Positions 1 through 11,167 of a stretch of DNA of 32,837 bases are shown here, in pieces. Positions within the stretch are counted from its first letter, which is position 1. The number at the start of each line of letters is the position of its first letter. The stretch comes from Branchiostoma floridae (taxonomy: Eukaryota; Chordata; Leptocardii; Amphioxiformes; Branchiostomatidae). The notes under the pieces were generated by a model. That model worked only from the letters and a program-made list of their open reading frames with translations, did no database searches and had not been told where the DNA came from. The position numbers and the translations under genes are program-made. The DNA is taken from the NCBI RefSeq assembly GCF_000003815.2, contig NC_049990.1:9243602-9276438 (forward strand), in the 5' to 3' direction.

Positions 1-968
<968 letters not shown>

Positions 969-1552
969 CTGAGAGGAAAGTAAAAAGAAACTTAAGTATA
1001 AAAAGCAATTCTACTGCTTAAATATGCGTCAAATTCCGTGAATCCGTAGGGTGGAAAAGGAGGATGAGGGTTGCATTCGCCATTTCGGACGGTAGTGTAA
1101 AGCCAGTGATACCGTGTATGGGGTAGCTTCAGGCTTTGGCCTCAAGCGCTGCACCTCTGCATTTGAAATGCAGAATCCAACATTTATGATTGAAAAAAAA
1201 TGTAATTGTACAAGGTGTGTTTGGCTGAAACCAAAGCCACAGTAGCTACACGAAAAAAAACATATTGATTCACCACCCACTTTTCTCAGTTAACGCGTGC
1301 AAATGCTGTCTCAAGAAAATATTGGGCTACATTTATTTATCTTTATTGTTATGATACCCATTGATTATATCTACGCCTTTGTTAGTTTTAACCCTAAAAT
1401 ATTGTATGCTATATTTTCAGTTGAAAATGACTGCTTTTTGTACCCATACAGCAATAGATGAAATGGATTTGATCATCCAAAACACGAGTTTAGAGTCCTG
1501 AACAAAACGAACGAAACATATAGTGACTCCTAACATCTCCCTCCGTCAGCAC
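969..1552 (-). other. Non-coding stretch upstream of the calmodulin exon
   Basis: This is presumed first-intron sequence. Apart from the acceptor pyrimidine tract at 969-990, I see no gene or clear repeat. Confidence 0.5.
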
Positions 1553-2006
1553 TAGATGTGGGTACCGGTACGGAAGATTCAGGTCCAGGTACGGTTCAGA
1601 TCCAGAGGATCAGGTCCAGGTCCGGACCTGAACCTGGATCTGATTCAGTATGTGAGAACTTGTGAATAGACGATACTCAAAACAATGGTCCATTTCGCAA
1701 CAAAGAAATCTGTTTTGTAGAGTATTGGACTCCCACTGGCGTTATAAAATTCTACAAGGCTAACTGCTTCTGTACGATTGATTGTAAAACTTGGTAGAAA
1801 TGACTATAAACTCTACTCTGCTTCGCTCTTGTTATTTTCTTCGACCGGTTAGCCGAAAAACGTTTGAATGTCTAATCATATAATATGTTCATTTTCCAAT
1901 AGGTTCAACATCCGGTTTACCGATTTTTTTCAGGTCCGGTTTTTCTGGACCGGTCCACTGAGAAAACCGGTTTTGTACCGGTACACCGTACCGATACCCA
2001 GCCCTA
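1553..2006. mobile_element. hAT-type MITE with 8-bp target site duplication
   Basis: This is a 454-bp non-coding element with ~21-bp terminal inverted repeats: TAGATGTGGGTACCGGTACG at the left, and the complement of TAGGGCTGGGTATCGGTACG at the right. It is flanked on both sides by the identical 8-bp sequence GTCAGCAC (1545-1552 and 2007-2014). An 8-bp duplication with TAGGGNTGGG-like ends is typical of hAT transposons. The interior holds no transposase. It has a GC-rich palindrome centred on TCCGGA (1621-1626) and many copies of CCGGT/ACCGG and AGGTCC words. It must have been mobilised by an autonomous hAT elsewhere. Confidence 0.85.
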
Positions 2007-2194
2007 GTCAGCACGCTGTATTTCACCCTGCCACGGTAATCAAATTCTAGCGTGTTAACGGAACGATAAACGTAGTTAAGTTCGTTACGTAACTCATGAA
2101 TCCAGATACCGATTGATAAACGTGCACGAAGTGCATTAGCAGCAGCATTAACTCTCGGTAGATTCTACTTCAAATTCTTAATGTTATTCTTTTG

Positions 2195-2262
2195 ACTTTG
2201 GTGGGTATCGAACTCACAACCTACCGAATGCAAGCTGAATACTCTTCAAACATGGCTATCGC
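2195..2262 (-). repeat. Degenerate tRNA-derived SINE head
   Basis: Read on the minus strand, this contains CGGTAGGTTGTGAGTTCGAT followed by ACCC, which resembles RNA polymerase III box B. A weaker box A-like GCCATGTTTGAAGAG lies upstream. It resembles the SINE heads at 8.6 and 25.8 kb but is diverged and short. It abuts the minisatellite. Confidence 0.5.
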
Positions 2263-2270
2263 AAGGATTT

Positions 2271-2673
2271 TACATTGGCAACGAAATATAACCGTTTACA
2301 TTGACAATGAAATACATTCTGTTACATTGGCAATGAAATACAGCCTTCTACATTGGCAATGAAATACAGCCTTCTACATTGGCAATGAAATACAGTCTTC
2401 TACACTGTCAATGAAATACAGTCTTCTACATTGTCAAAGAAATACAGTCTTCTACATTGGCAATTAAAAAAACAGTCTACATTGGCAATGAAAAACAGTT
2501 TACATTGGCAAGGAAATACAGTCTTCTACATTGGCAATGAAAAACAGTCTACATTGGCAATGAAATACAGTCTTCTACATTGGCAATGAAAAACAGTCTA
2601 CATTGGCAATGAAAAACAGTCTACATTGGTAATGAAATACAGTTTTTTTTTTACATTGGCAATAAAATACAGT
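2271..2673 (+). repeat. Minisatellite, 16 units of 23/26 bp
   Basis: There are sixteen consecutive units beginning TACATTGGCAATGAAA. A 26-bp form ends with ATACAGTCTTC and a 23-bp form ends with AACAGTC. Early units are all 26 bp; from about 2463 the two lengths intermingle, and the penultimate unit is stretched by a run of T. There are no unique spacers between units, so it is a true tandem array. Confidence 0.93.
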
Positions 2674-4574
2674 AATGTGAAATGGTCGTACGTGATATAA
2701 CTATGCATTGCTTCAATCTGAGATACCATTTAGTCACGTAGAAAACTTCCCGATGAAGTTCGAATCACACGTCGTGAAGTTCAACCACTTTCTGATTCTA
2801 TCACAATAGAGCCTTATTGCTGAACATTATGCACCAGAGCTTCAATAATGTACTGTAAGATTGGCGATGATTACAGGAGACCGGCTTGACTTCGGTCTAA
2901 CGAGCATATCCATCATTATATCAACGCTGCGAACAAGTCGCTGCAGTGATAATAATGTTGTCAACATCGTTACCACTCTATCTCTGACAGGGACGCAATG
3001 GTTGGGAGTTCCAAACAACTCGATTAAGCATGTTGTAGAATTTGTTAAAACAATTTAACGCATGTCCGTACAAGTTTCAAAACTGATAAATTTATACAGC
3101 TGTTTCGTGTACCTGTTTATGATATTTATGTCAAATTCACCATAAAAGCATCATAAATAACGTAGCACTTTTCTGTGTGTAAAGTAACAAACTGTCGTGC
3201 AACAAAACAACTAGAAACTACAGAAACTACAGAAAGCAGAGTTTTTTGGTACAAAACCAACCTAGGTGTACGGATTAAGGTTAAACATTTCTATTTTCCT
3301 GCTTTATCGATGTGAAAAAAATTGGTGCCGATGACTTCCGGTCTCTCTTACGGTTTAATGGTCACTTTAAATCCAACGTTTTCTGGGTAATTACACATGA
3401 AGTCCTTCTCTGAGGCGGTTTCCATAAAAGGCAATACAAGTCTGATCGCCAAGAGAGCATTGACAGGTGGATTAGAACAGATTAAGGGATGTTGCTGGTT
3501 TTTCAGAACATGGGGATTAAATTTGCTTTTCCTTTTTTTTCCTTCCATCCCTTTGTTTGTAAATTACGAGTCTTCTAATTATTGTTTACGTGGATTAGTT
3601 CGATCTTAACGTACGGTTTTCTCCATTTATTTTGTTAGCCCCTACATATGATGTGGCAAAGTATCACCGAGCTCAATATTTCAAGCTGAATTTACTAATT
3701 TCTGTCCACCCGAATAGTTTCACATGATATGGCAAATAAATAGCTGTTTAAGTACTAAGCTTAGTTTTCTAATAAACAGAAGTACATATAATAGTCTTAT
3801 CTAGAATCTGAAGACCCTATCTTGACAAGATCTCGGATTTTTTCTGCTCCAATGTCCTCAAAAATGATGCGTGCTAATGGGCACCTCATTTCCTTACAGA
3901 TGGTCCCTTGGGTGCTTTTGCTTACTTGGTGTGCGACTCCACATTTAATTAGGGGTTCAGGGGGCTTTCTAAGGTACCACTGGCGTTCTGATCACATTAG
4001 ATTGCGACAATGTGTCATCATTTATGTAAATGTAGCTAAAAGCTTACTCAAATGAGTTGTCATCTCTAAGAACACTAAATGTGAAACATGAACACTTACG
4101 CCATGAACAATTTGTCGTAAAAAAGTCAGGCCACCGAGCAGTAACAAAGCTACGGTAAGAAAGGCGATTTGAAAGGCGTCAATTATTACGTCGTGATAAT
4201 CGGCCGTGTCTCAAGAGAAAAAGGACACGCTACAGATTATAAAGCTTTTATATGTATTTCATGTTTCACCTTCCATGTGTTCTTCCTTTATATATTTAAG
4301 ATATAGTAATAACGATACTAACAAAATAGGTCAGTTGCATGACTCTTGATATTTACCTGAGCGATTTGGGGTGACACCAGGGGAATTTTAATGATGTTAT
4401 ATACAAACGCAGTGTGTTCCAACATGCATAGATAACACGGATGACATTTTGCAGCATGTAAGAGTGTCCTACACGTTTAACCTCATAAATGTTACGGGAA
4501 TACGTGAGTGTGAGTCGTTCATGGTGAGATGTATGAAGTAGACTTTAAGTTGACATCTTCCTACATTCATTATT
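2674..4574. other. Non-coding stretch without recognised features
   Basis: Several short open frames occur on both strands, but none has recognisable domains, codon bias or splice context. I see nothing else in it. Confidence 0.5.
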
Positions 4575-4973
4575 CACATCTGTAGGTATTACTTAAGATC
4601 AAAAATGTCTTGGCGATCTACGGGAAAAGTAAACGTTACAAATTGAATATTCATTAAAAAAAAGGCATTTTTCTAAACTACCTTGCTTTTAGAGACTCAA
4701 CCTTTCTTTTTTGCTTTAGAATAGTTCATTTATTCATTTTCTTTTTTCAGTTGTAAGAGCTCAAAGTTTTTTAAAAAGTCCAACAATAGTACAAAGAGCC
4801 TAATTTGGAGTCATACTCTAAATATCTACTGTCAAAATCTGCCGTTAACAATTCAGGATAATACCTGGACTTCCACTATAGGTGTTGCTATCTGGTTATC
4901 TTCTACAGGCAAGTCAGCGTGCTGTCTATAATTTGTCATTATTCACGTAGGCCCTCTATCACATCTGTAGGTA
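4575..4973. repeat. Dispersed repeat, copy 1, with 15-bp direct-repeat flanks
   Basis: About 335 bp (4602-4936) closely matches 11168-11515 in the same orientation. The shared landmarks are GTAAACGTTACAAATTGAAT near the left, TTCAGTTGTAAGAGCTCAAA in the middle and GTGCTGTCTATAATTTGTC at the right. The perfect 15-bp sequence CACATCTGTAGGTAT flanks this copy at 4575-4589 and 4959-4973. That could be a retroposon-style target duplication, although about 22 bp lie between the right match end and the flank. There is no coding potential and the family is unidentified. Confidence 0.75.
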
Positions 4974-5040
4974 TCTGAGAGCGTACGCTTTTTAGCAAAA
5001 TCTAAAATAGATAGAGTGTAAATGAATAGAGTGCAAAATA

Positions 5041-5228
5041 CTGTGAATGCATTTAAGTTCGCGGGCATATTATTTCGCGGTAGCGGGAAAAAGGACTTTA
5101 GGCGGTGGTTTTTAAGTTCTCGGTATGCACTGTAATCTCTTACTGCCATGGAAAAATGTTCGCAGTGGTTTTAAACCACCGCGAAAACCGCGAACATTAA
5201 TCCACCGCGAAAATTTTTGCATTTACAG
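5041..5228. mobile_element. 188-bp MITE with TA target duplication
   Basis: The element starts CTGTGAATGCATTTAAGTTC and ends TTTTTGCATTTACAG, with TA on each side (5039-5040 and 5229-5230). The interior repeats CCGCGAA/TTCGCGG and ACCACCGCG words in both orientations, giving strong foldback potential. TA duplications suggest the Tc1/mariner group. A related sequence recurs near 10 kb. There is no coding capacity. Confidence 0.75.
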
Positions 5229-5230
5229 TA

Positions 5231-6727
5231 TAAATTTAGTGCCTAAGTATCTGGGGTGAGCTCTTTTATGACTATGTTAATCCTTTTGGGGATTCTGATT
5301 GAGGAGGTGAATAATCAATACAATCAGTATTATGCATTCTTTTCAGTTAGCCTGCATTCGCTACGCTTGAGGGTGCATCACTGATTGCACATATTCATCT
5401 GACTAAATAATGGATAGATTTTAAAACAGGTGCACACGTAATGAAATTATCTTTATGCATAAGCCGCTCATAAAAATGGGTTACGAGTTGGGTTTTTTCG
5501 AAAATCGTCCATTTGTTTAGGTATGTATAACAATGAGAAAAATCAAGGTGGTGCATCCATTCACATTGAGCTAAATTCACATTAATGCTAGGGGGTAAAA
5601 GAAAATGGGAACTGAGAAGTGAAGACTACATGAAACGCAATGAAGTCATTATTTTCCATTATTTGGGTGTGGCTAGAATTACTAGATAAGATTTGCTGAT
5701 TGCATAGACATTTGCTTAAATCACAGATGTAATTACCTTGCAGACAGTTCTCTTATGCACTTTTATCGCACTTTTTGTCGTGTTTTAAACTTTTAGGTCT
5801 TCTTCCTGAAGTCAGTCAACGACAAACGCATAAGAAAAGACCGAGCGATTTCTTTCTGATAATTGAATTCACGTCTGTTGACAAGATAATTGAAATTGAC
5901 CGAAAATGAAAAATATGCTGCATCATTTAATACAAGAATGACCGAATGAATGAACTACGAAGATCGAGGATTTTGTGACACATTTGGCAAATGATTCTGA
6001 ACGGATACCATTAGTTGTCTGCCTTACCGATTATGTATAATCTTCAAAATTATCAAAAACATGTTTAGACCATTTTCCATACTGGCTTCCTTGCTAGTTA
6101 TTTCGGATAGTCGGAATTTCTCGCTATTAAACGCATGTCCTGTGTGGTTCGAGGGCAAATTTAGTGATTTTCATGTCGTTATCTTGCCTGATGTGTTTTG
6201 CAAACACAGGTGAATTAGATTCCCATTCCTGGGCATTACGGCTGTGAAACCTGGCACCGTGCGAAATGTGTAGTTAGAGTAAAAAGGATTTGAAAACGTT
6301 GCATTTAATGTACTACTTAGGCCGTTTTGATTTCGTTATCGATGACATCCCCTGGGCACTGCAAAACCGATGCGAGCGTACGAAAGTAAAGATGGACAAA
6401 AAATTGCCTTCAGTATAGAATGCAAGTGGTCAAGAAGTTGAACAACACACAGAACATTGTACTCCAGACAATAAAGTCTTTATTTTCGTTCTTTCACATC
6501 TTCTTTTTTGACTTTGGAAGACTTTGCTTTTCAGTACCCGTTCTTTCTTTGTTGTTGATTACAGCATATAATTGCCGAGCTTCACTTCTTCAAACGAAAT
6601 TTTCTACAAACGAACGATACTTGATGCGCGCGCGCATGTCATCCACAAGTTAGAGCTAGAGTTGCCTAATTTCATAATGCGGGATGCAGTGGGCGTAACA
6701 GATTTACTATACTGAAGCGTCACAACC
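5231..6727. other. Non-coding stretch without recognised features
   Basis: AT-rich sequence with only short, domain-less open frames. I see no repeat or regulatory cluster that I can support. Confidence 0.5.
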
Positions 6728-6888
6728 TTAAGGTGCGTTCCCACCACACTTGTGTCAAGCTTGCGTCACTGCGGGGTTCGAAAGATACACAACGAATTTC
6801 AGAGATAAAGAACGAATTTTCTTTCTTTTTGTGTATTTTGTCGTCTTCTTAGTCATACTTCTACGTATAACGCAATATCTAAGTTATA

Positions 6889-7190
6889 CCCCCATTCCAC
6901 TGGGACGGCGCTCTCGCGGCGCTCTCACGGCGATGGCAAATTTGACCATCGCGGTGAGAGCGCGGTGGGATCGCCATGGGAGCGCGATGAGAGCGCGGTG
7001 AGAGCGCCGTGAGAGCGCGGCGGGAGTGCCATCGCGGCGAGAGCGCCGTCACCACGGCGATGGTATGGAGCCCTGCCATACCATCGCCGTGAGAGCGCCG
7101 AGGATGGCGATGCAACAATGATCGCCGTGAGAGCGCCGTGAGAGCGCCAAGAGAGCGCGGTGAGCGCCAATAGGGCTAAACAATGGTATA
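6889..7190. repeat. GC-rich inverted-repeat block of GAGAGCGC words
   Basis: The block begins CCCCCATTCCACTGGGACGG and contains at least nine GAGAGCGC words plus their complements, spaced by CCGT/CGGT-type linkers. Hairpin arms such as GCGCTCTCACGGCGATGGC and its near complement lie a few bases apart around 6920-6960. The base composition is strikingly unlike the flanking AT-rich DNA. Open frames on the minus strand here consist of Arg/Ser/His/Ala repeats and are composition artefacts. Confidence 0.7.
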
Positions 7191-7195
7191 TGATA

Positions 7196-8084
7196 GGCCC
7201 CATTCCACTAGGACGGCGATCTTACCGCGCTCTCGCTGCGCTCTCAACTATAGTTCATGCGGTCTTTATTCTTGAAGAAGTATATTTTGATGAATTTTGT
7301 TGTCAAAATCATACTTTTGTGTCATGAATCACTTCCTAATTAAAATCATGGGTTAAACAAATTGGACAACTACACATACGGTGCTTTATTCAGCGTTTCG
7401 AGTCACAGGATTACTCCAGATTAGATATAACACAAATTGACGAGAAAGAACTCGGAGAAATGTTCAAAATGTACAATGAATTAAATTGAGATAGAATAAT
7501 CAAGAACACAAAGGTTTATTATGTCTTATTTTTAAATGTTAACAGAATAACATTTTAGTTTTCATGTTCTTAACCTGTAGATTGAGATTATAGAAGACTT
7601 ATTTTCAATAGATCAAATCGTTTCACTATTCTATAATTTACGATAATAACCTGGCATGATAATAATATTCATTTTGAACAAGTTACATGGCAAATTTAAT
7701 TTTTAAAAACAGCAAGTCAAGCGTATAGATGATCTTAGACTCACGCTGAACGTCTCTACGGTGAGCAAAATTGGAATTGTTTACAGCCTTGATTTTGTAA
7801 TTTATCAGTTTATTAAAAGTATGACTTGAAATACAATAAAATACACAAAAGGTAAGAAATCTCGTTCTTTATCTCTGAAATTCGTTGAGTAATCTTTAAA
7901 GTTCTTGGCAGCCCATAAAAATTGCTGTCCTTTGAGTTTTCCGTCGCGCTGAGAGCGCGCTGGCGTCGCAGGAGAGATTCCACTAGAGCAGCTTTTTCTG
8001 TTATCGCGGCGCTCTCACGGCGATGGGCAAGTTTGCCATCGCCGTGAGAGCGCGGTGAGAGCGCCGTCAAGTGGAATGGGGGCC
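7196..8084. mobile_element. Inner MITE-like element with GGCCCCATTCCACT ends
   Basis: The left end GGCCCCATTCCACT (7196-7209) is matched by the inverted right end AGTGGAATGGGGGCC (8070-8084). Just inside both ends are GACGGCG and GCGCTCTC/GAGAGCGC words. The 650-bp AT-rich middle has no coding frame. The right part carries a hairpin built from GGCGCTCTCACGGCGATGG and its complement (about 8010-8055). No clear target duplication is visible (ATA versus TTA). Confidence 0.55.
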
Positions 8085-8427
8085 TTATGAAAAATCGGAG
8101 AAAATACCAAAACAGTGAGAAGTGAACGAACCCCACAGTGACGCAAGCTTGACACAAGTGCGGTGGGAGCGCAGCTTTACCCGTGGATGCTCATCGAAAT
8201 GGTAAATGCCTCTAAATTCGTTGTATCGGCATGCAAAAGCGCAGCGACCAAAAGGATACGAAGCTCGCCAACATTTCCATTTAGATTGTACCTGGGCCCA
8301 TTTAGCCAACAGGTTGAACACGCCGTGACGGTGTCACCGTGTGTCGCTTATCAGTAGCGCATCCATATGGTGCTTACCACAAGAAAGACGTGGCTGCCAT
8401 TGGAAAGTAATAAAAAATAGTTGAAGT

Positions 8428-8694
8428 CATTCCCAGACCAGGTGGTACCTTCGGAGGTGTCCATCAACGCTTCAATAGCCACACAACTTTGTGCAATCGC
8501 TACATACAGCAGGGGTCTAGTCTACTGATAGTAGTGCGTGCTCAACTACCCTAATCTTTCCTACATGCTGGGAGCTACGCAGAGAAAGCAGTATGTATAT
8601 CACTTAAAAGGCTTTGTTATGTCTCAGCCGGGGATGGAACTCAAGACTCACGGCCTACTGAATTCAAGACAAAAACTCTACTCACTGGGCCATT
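8428..8694 (-). repeat. tRNA-derived SINE, copy 1
   Basis: On the minus strand the head reads ATGGCCCAGTGAGTAGAG (box A-like), then GAGTTCCATCCCCGGC (box B-like), followed by a body containing GATTGCACAAAGTTGTGTGG and a 3' end near GGTCTGGGAATGACTT. The same order occurs at 25.6-25.8 kb, so they are copies of one family. Mobilisation would need a LINE partner. Confidence 0.7.
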
Positions 8695-9311
8695 TCATTG
8701 GGAAGAGACACTGAGAATTCAACGTTTAATTAGAGTCAATGATGTTTTTCTTTTTCTATCGCCAATGAAAACCTTTCTAAAATGCAGACATTGCTGAGAG
8801 CTTTTGCGATTCACACTTCCCTCGCTTGTTCTTGTAAAGGTGGAAGTACTTCTGGAATATGAAAGGTTCATTGGAAATAAAAACAAGAGTTGTTAACCCG
8901 TCTTTTGGACGTCCATGTATAATGACAATGTATCATTCTCTAATATCCTTGAATTTATGTACAATTGCTTTACATTTTTGTTCCTACAGAGCAGGTCTTA
9001 ATGTTAACCTGAGTTCTAGAAGGAAAAAAATATTTTCGCACATTTTATTCATTGGCGCAACAAAATACTTAGGGCCCCGTCTATCGATATTTCATAATTG
9101 ATGATTTCGTAGATCGAAATCAAAAAGACAGCTCATCATCTCCATCTCATCTGAAAGCCTTCAAGAACAAAGGTAACCATTGAAAATGATTGCTTTTCAA
9201 TTAAAGTGATTTAATGAAGTGGAGCAAGCACACAACTAATTATCCCTACTTGTCTGCCTTTTGATATGTCAAATAGAACATGCGCCATATCATCAGATCT
9301 TAGTTGGACCT
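8695..9311. other. Non-coding stretch without recognised features
   Basis: I see no gene or repeat here. The open frame at 8859-9101 has no recognisable domain. Confidence 0.5.
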
Positions 9312-9404
9312 GTCACCATGGCAACGGTGACGTCAGTATCAAACAACACATGCAACAATTGGTGTTGAAACTGAAAGAAACTGACTGAAAAGGGGGGATA
9401 TTTC
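9312..9404 (+). promoter_or_regulatory. Clustered X-box, CRE, CCAAT, ISRE and kappaB-like sites
   Basis: In order: GTCACCATGGCAAC (9312-9325) fits the RFX X-box consensus; TGACGTCA (9328-9335) is a perfect CRE two bases later; ATTGG (9358-9362) is an inverted CCAAT box 22 bases after that; GAAACTGAAAGAAACTG (9367-9383) fits the IRF/ISRE pattern GAAANNGAAA; GGGATATTTC (9395-9404) is a kappaB-like site with one mismatch. No exon is recognisable nearby, so I read this as a candidate enhancer in the presumed calmodulin intron. Function is inferred from motifs only. Confidence 0.4.
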
Positions 9405-9830
9405 GGATTTGATTTGAATCAGATGAAGTTATTGAAAAATGTATGAATCGGGCTTTCTTATGCGTATGGCATTGAAACATTCATAAATCTATTTGTTTCA
9501 GTTCTTTATGAAATACACGAATCGGGTTTTCCTCAAATAAACTTAAGTCCCCCAAAACCTCCATTCTAGGGTTGAAGTAGACATCTTTAGTTCTAGTTTC
9601 AATCATAATGCATTCCACAAACCACTTGTAAGTATGCACTTAGCTCATATTTTTCAGTGTACTGTAGTTCTATCGTTATAGGGATATTCTGTAAGATAAC
9701 ACAGAAGATAAACTCATAACAGGGTACCTACTTTAACTTCATTTTTCATAACCCTATAGCGGTGATGTTCCCGCCATTTCCTTCTGGACATCTTCTGACC
9801 AGGTACGTGAAAGCAAGGAGGTGAAAGGCA

Positions 9831-9965
9831 TCTCACCAAATACCGAAAATAACCCAAAACAACTTTCACTAATTACCGAAATCAACCGAAAACAACTTAG
9901 GCTTGTGTAGAGTTGTTTTCAGTATTTTTCGAGTTGTTTTCGTTTGTTTTCGGTATTTAGTGAGA
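9831..9965. repeat. Foldback element of about 135 bp
   Basis: The left arm TCTCACCAAATACCGAAAAT and the complement of the right arm, TCTCACTAAATACCGAAAAC, match closely and continue inward as AACAAC-rich sequence on both sides. Nearly the whole element can fold into one hairpin. No coding capacity. Confidence 0.75.
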
Positions 9966-9984
9966 CAGCGTAAAAGGCCGGGGA

Positions 9985-10190
9985 AATGTTTGCGGTGCAG
10001 GTTCGCGGCTTTCGCGGGGACCTCTCCATCGCGAACTTAAACCCATCTGTATCTGTATCTGTATCTATATAGCTGGTATAACCGCCCTTCGGCGTAACAC
10101 ACCAGCTTCGCAGGCACGCGGTGCGGCAGCAGCTGGTTATATTACACTGAACGACCCGTCACACCTAACCACCATCGCGAACATTTTTGT
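9985..10190. mobile_element. CCGCGAA-type MITE interrupted by a second repeat
   Basis: GTTCGCGGCTTTCGCGG and CGCGAACTTAAACCC on the left, and ACCATCGCGAACATTTTTG on the right, resemble the words of the 5041-5228 MITE. They are separated at 10044-10170 by an inserted unit that starts with (TGTATC)n and continues GGTATAACCGCCCTTCGGCG...ACACACCAGCTTCGCAGG. The insert looks like a dispersed amphioxus repeat, from memory and unverified. ACC occurs at both junctions and could be a short target duplication. Confidence 0.5.
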
Positions 10191-11167
10191 TTTGTTCACC
10201 CGTGTTACTAACTATGAATTTTAAACGACCTTGATCAATGCCTTTCCTCCCTACTGCGAAATCCAAGCATTTTAAAATAAGTGATGATTACATGCATGCT
10301 ACTGTTAAATATTTTAGTCACTAGTTTACCACGTGTGTGTACAGCGTTCAAATGTGACCAGATCTTCACACAATACAAATATAACTCTATATAACACACC
10401 AGTCCTATGTGATAAATTCAATGGCTAGTTTGTATTCCACGCGTTCCGTGACATAGACCTTCTTGCCTTTCCAACACAGTCCACCGCTCCTGACTTGAAT
10501 ATCTTTATCCCCTTGTAAAACCCCCACAGGTCTCCTGGGTATAACCGAGAAAATGTCGATACGCGCTGATCGTATCTTGGCACGTAGATACGCTCCTTTG
10601 TCCTGGTGAAGGCATTACACCTGGCAGAGATAAATCACCTGGTCTTCCTTTTGTAGTCGTGAGTTGTAAAGGTCTGTTGCGGTGTGTGAGTGAAATGTCA
10701 AAGAGCAAGAAATGCATTGCAGTAATTTCTCTAAAGCTTGGGGGCTCTGCGTACGGATGCGTTATTATTTTCCATTGCAGATGTCTTTTAGTGTCTCTTC
10801 AAGAAAACGATGTACAGGGCAAAGAGCGAGAATTAGAACGGTTTATATTGTTGCACATGTATGCTACATACGTCCGACAAAATTTATATGCCTTAATGTG
10901 GTTGGTTCTGTCACAGCCTACTGAAATTTTCTACGGCGACAAAATCGCACGAGACTGAAGGAATGTGACTGTACCGTTAACGATATTGTATGGACATGTT
11001 CAACTGCTTTTGTCAAAGGCACTGGATTAGTGAAATGGATCGCCACCGCTATCTTCTAAATTAGTCGTAATTACGGGTATGAAAAATGCACGAAATCATC
11101 ACGTCAGTTTTGCATGTTAAAATGGTTGTATATTAGCTTGGCATGCGCGGTCTGAGGCTTGAGATAC
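10191..11167. other. Non-coding stretch with one weak coding-like patch
   Basis: No recognised gene or repeat. On the minus strand, 10600-10390 reads as protein-like sequence in two frames joined by an apparent frameshift; see findings. Otherwise I see nothing. Confidence 0.4.

Larger units (their letters stand above)
6728..8175. mobile_element. Composite DNA-transposon remnant with outer inverted repeats
   Basis: The outer ends are inverted copies of one sequence: TTAAGGTGCGTTCCCACC...TTGTGTCAAGCTTGCGTCAC at 6728-6780 and its complement at 8127-8175. Just inside, AACGAATTTCAGAGATAAAG (6791-6810) recurs inverted at 7867-7886. On the left these two blocks are about 10 bp apart; on the right about 240 bp, because a GC-rich block lies between them. 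TTAA at the left end suggests a TTAA-targeting superfamily (piggyBac or Kolobok), but the right end does not show a clean TTAA. No transposase frame is present. A third copy of the outer end lies at 29579. Confidence 0.65.

Noticed and set aside
2271-2673. Possible CRISPR-like repeat array
   Set aside because: Units are directly joined with no unique spacers, and the DNA is eukaryotic; it is a minisatellite.
6879-7203. Arg/Ser/His/Ala-rich minus-strand open frames
   Set aside because: They are produced by the GAGAGCGC repeat words in the GC-rich block and do not look like a protein.
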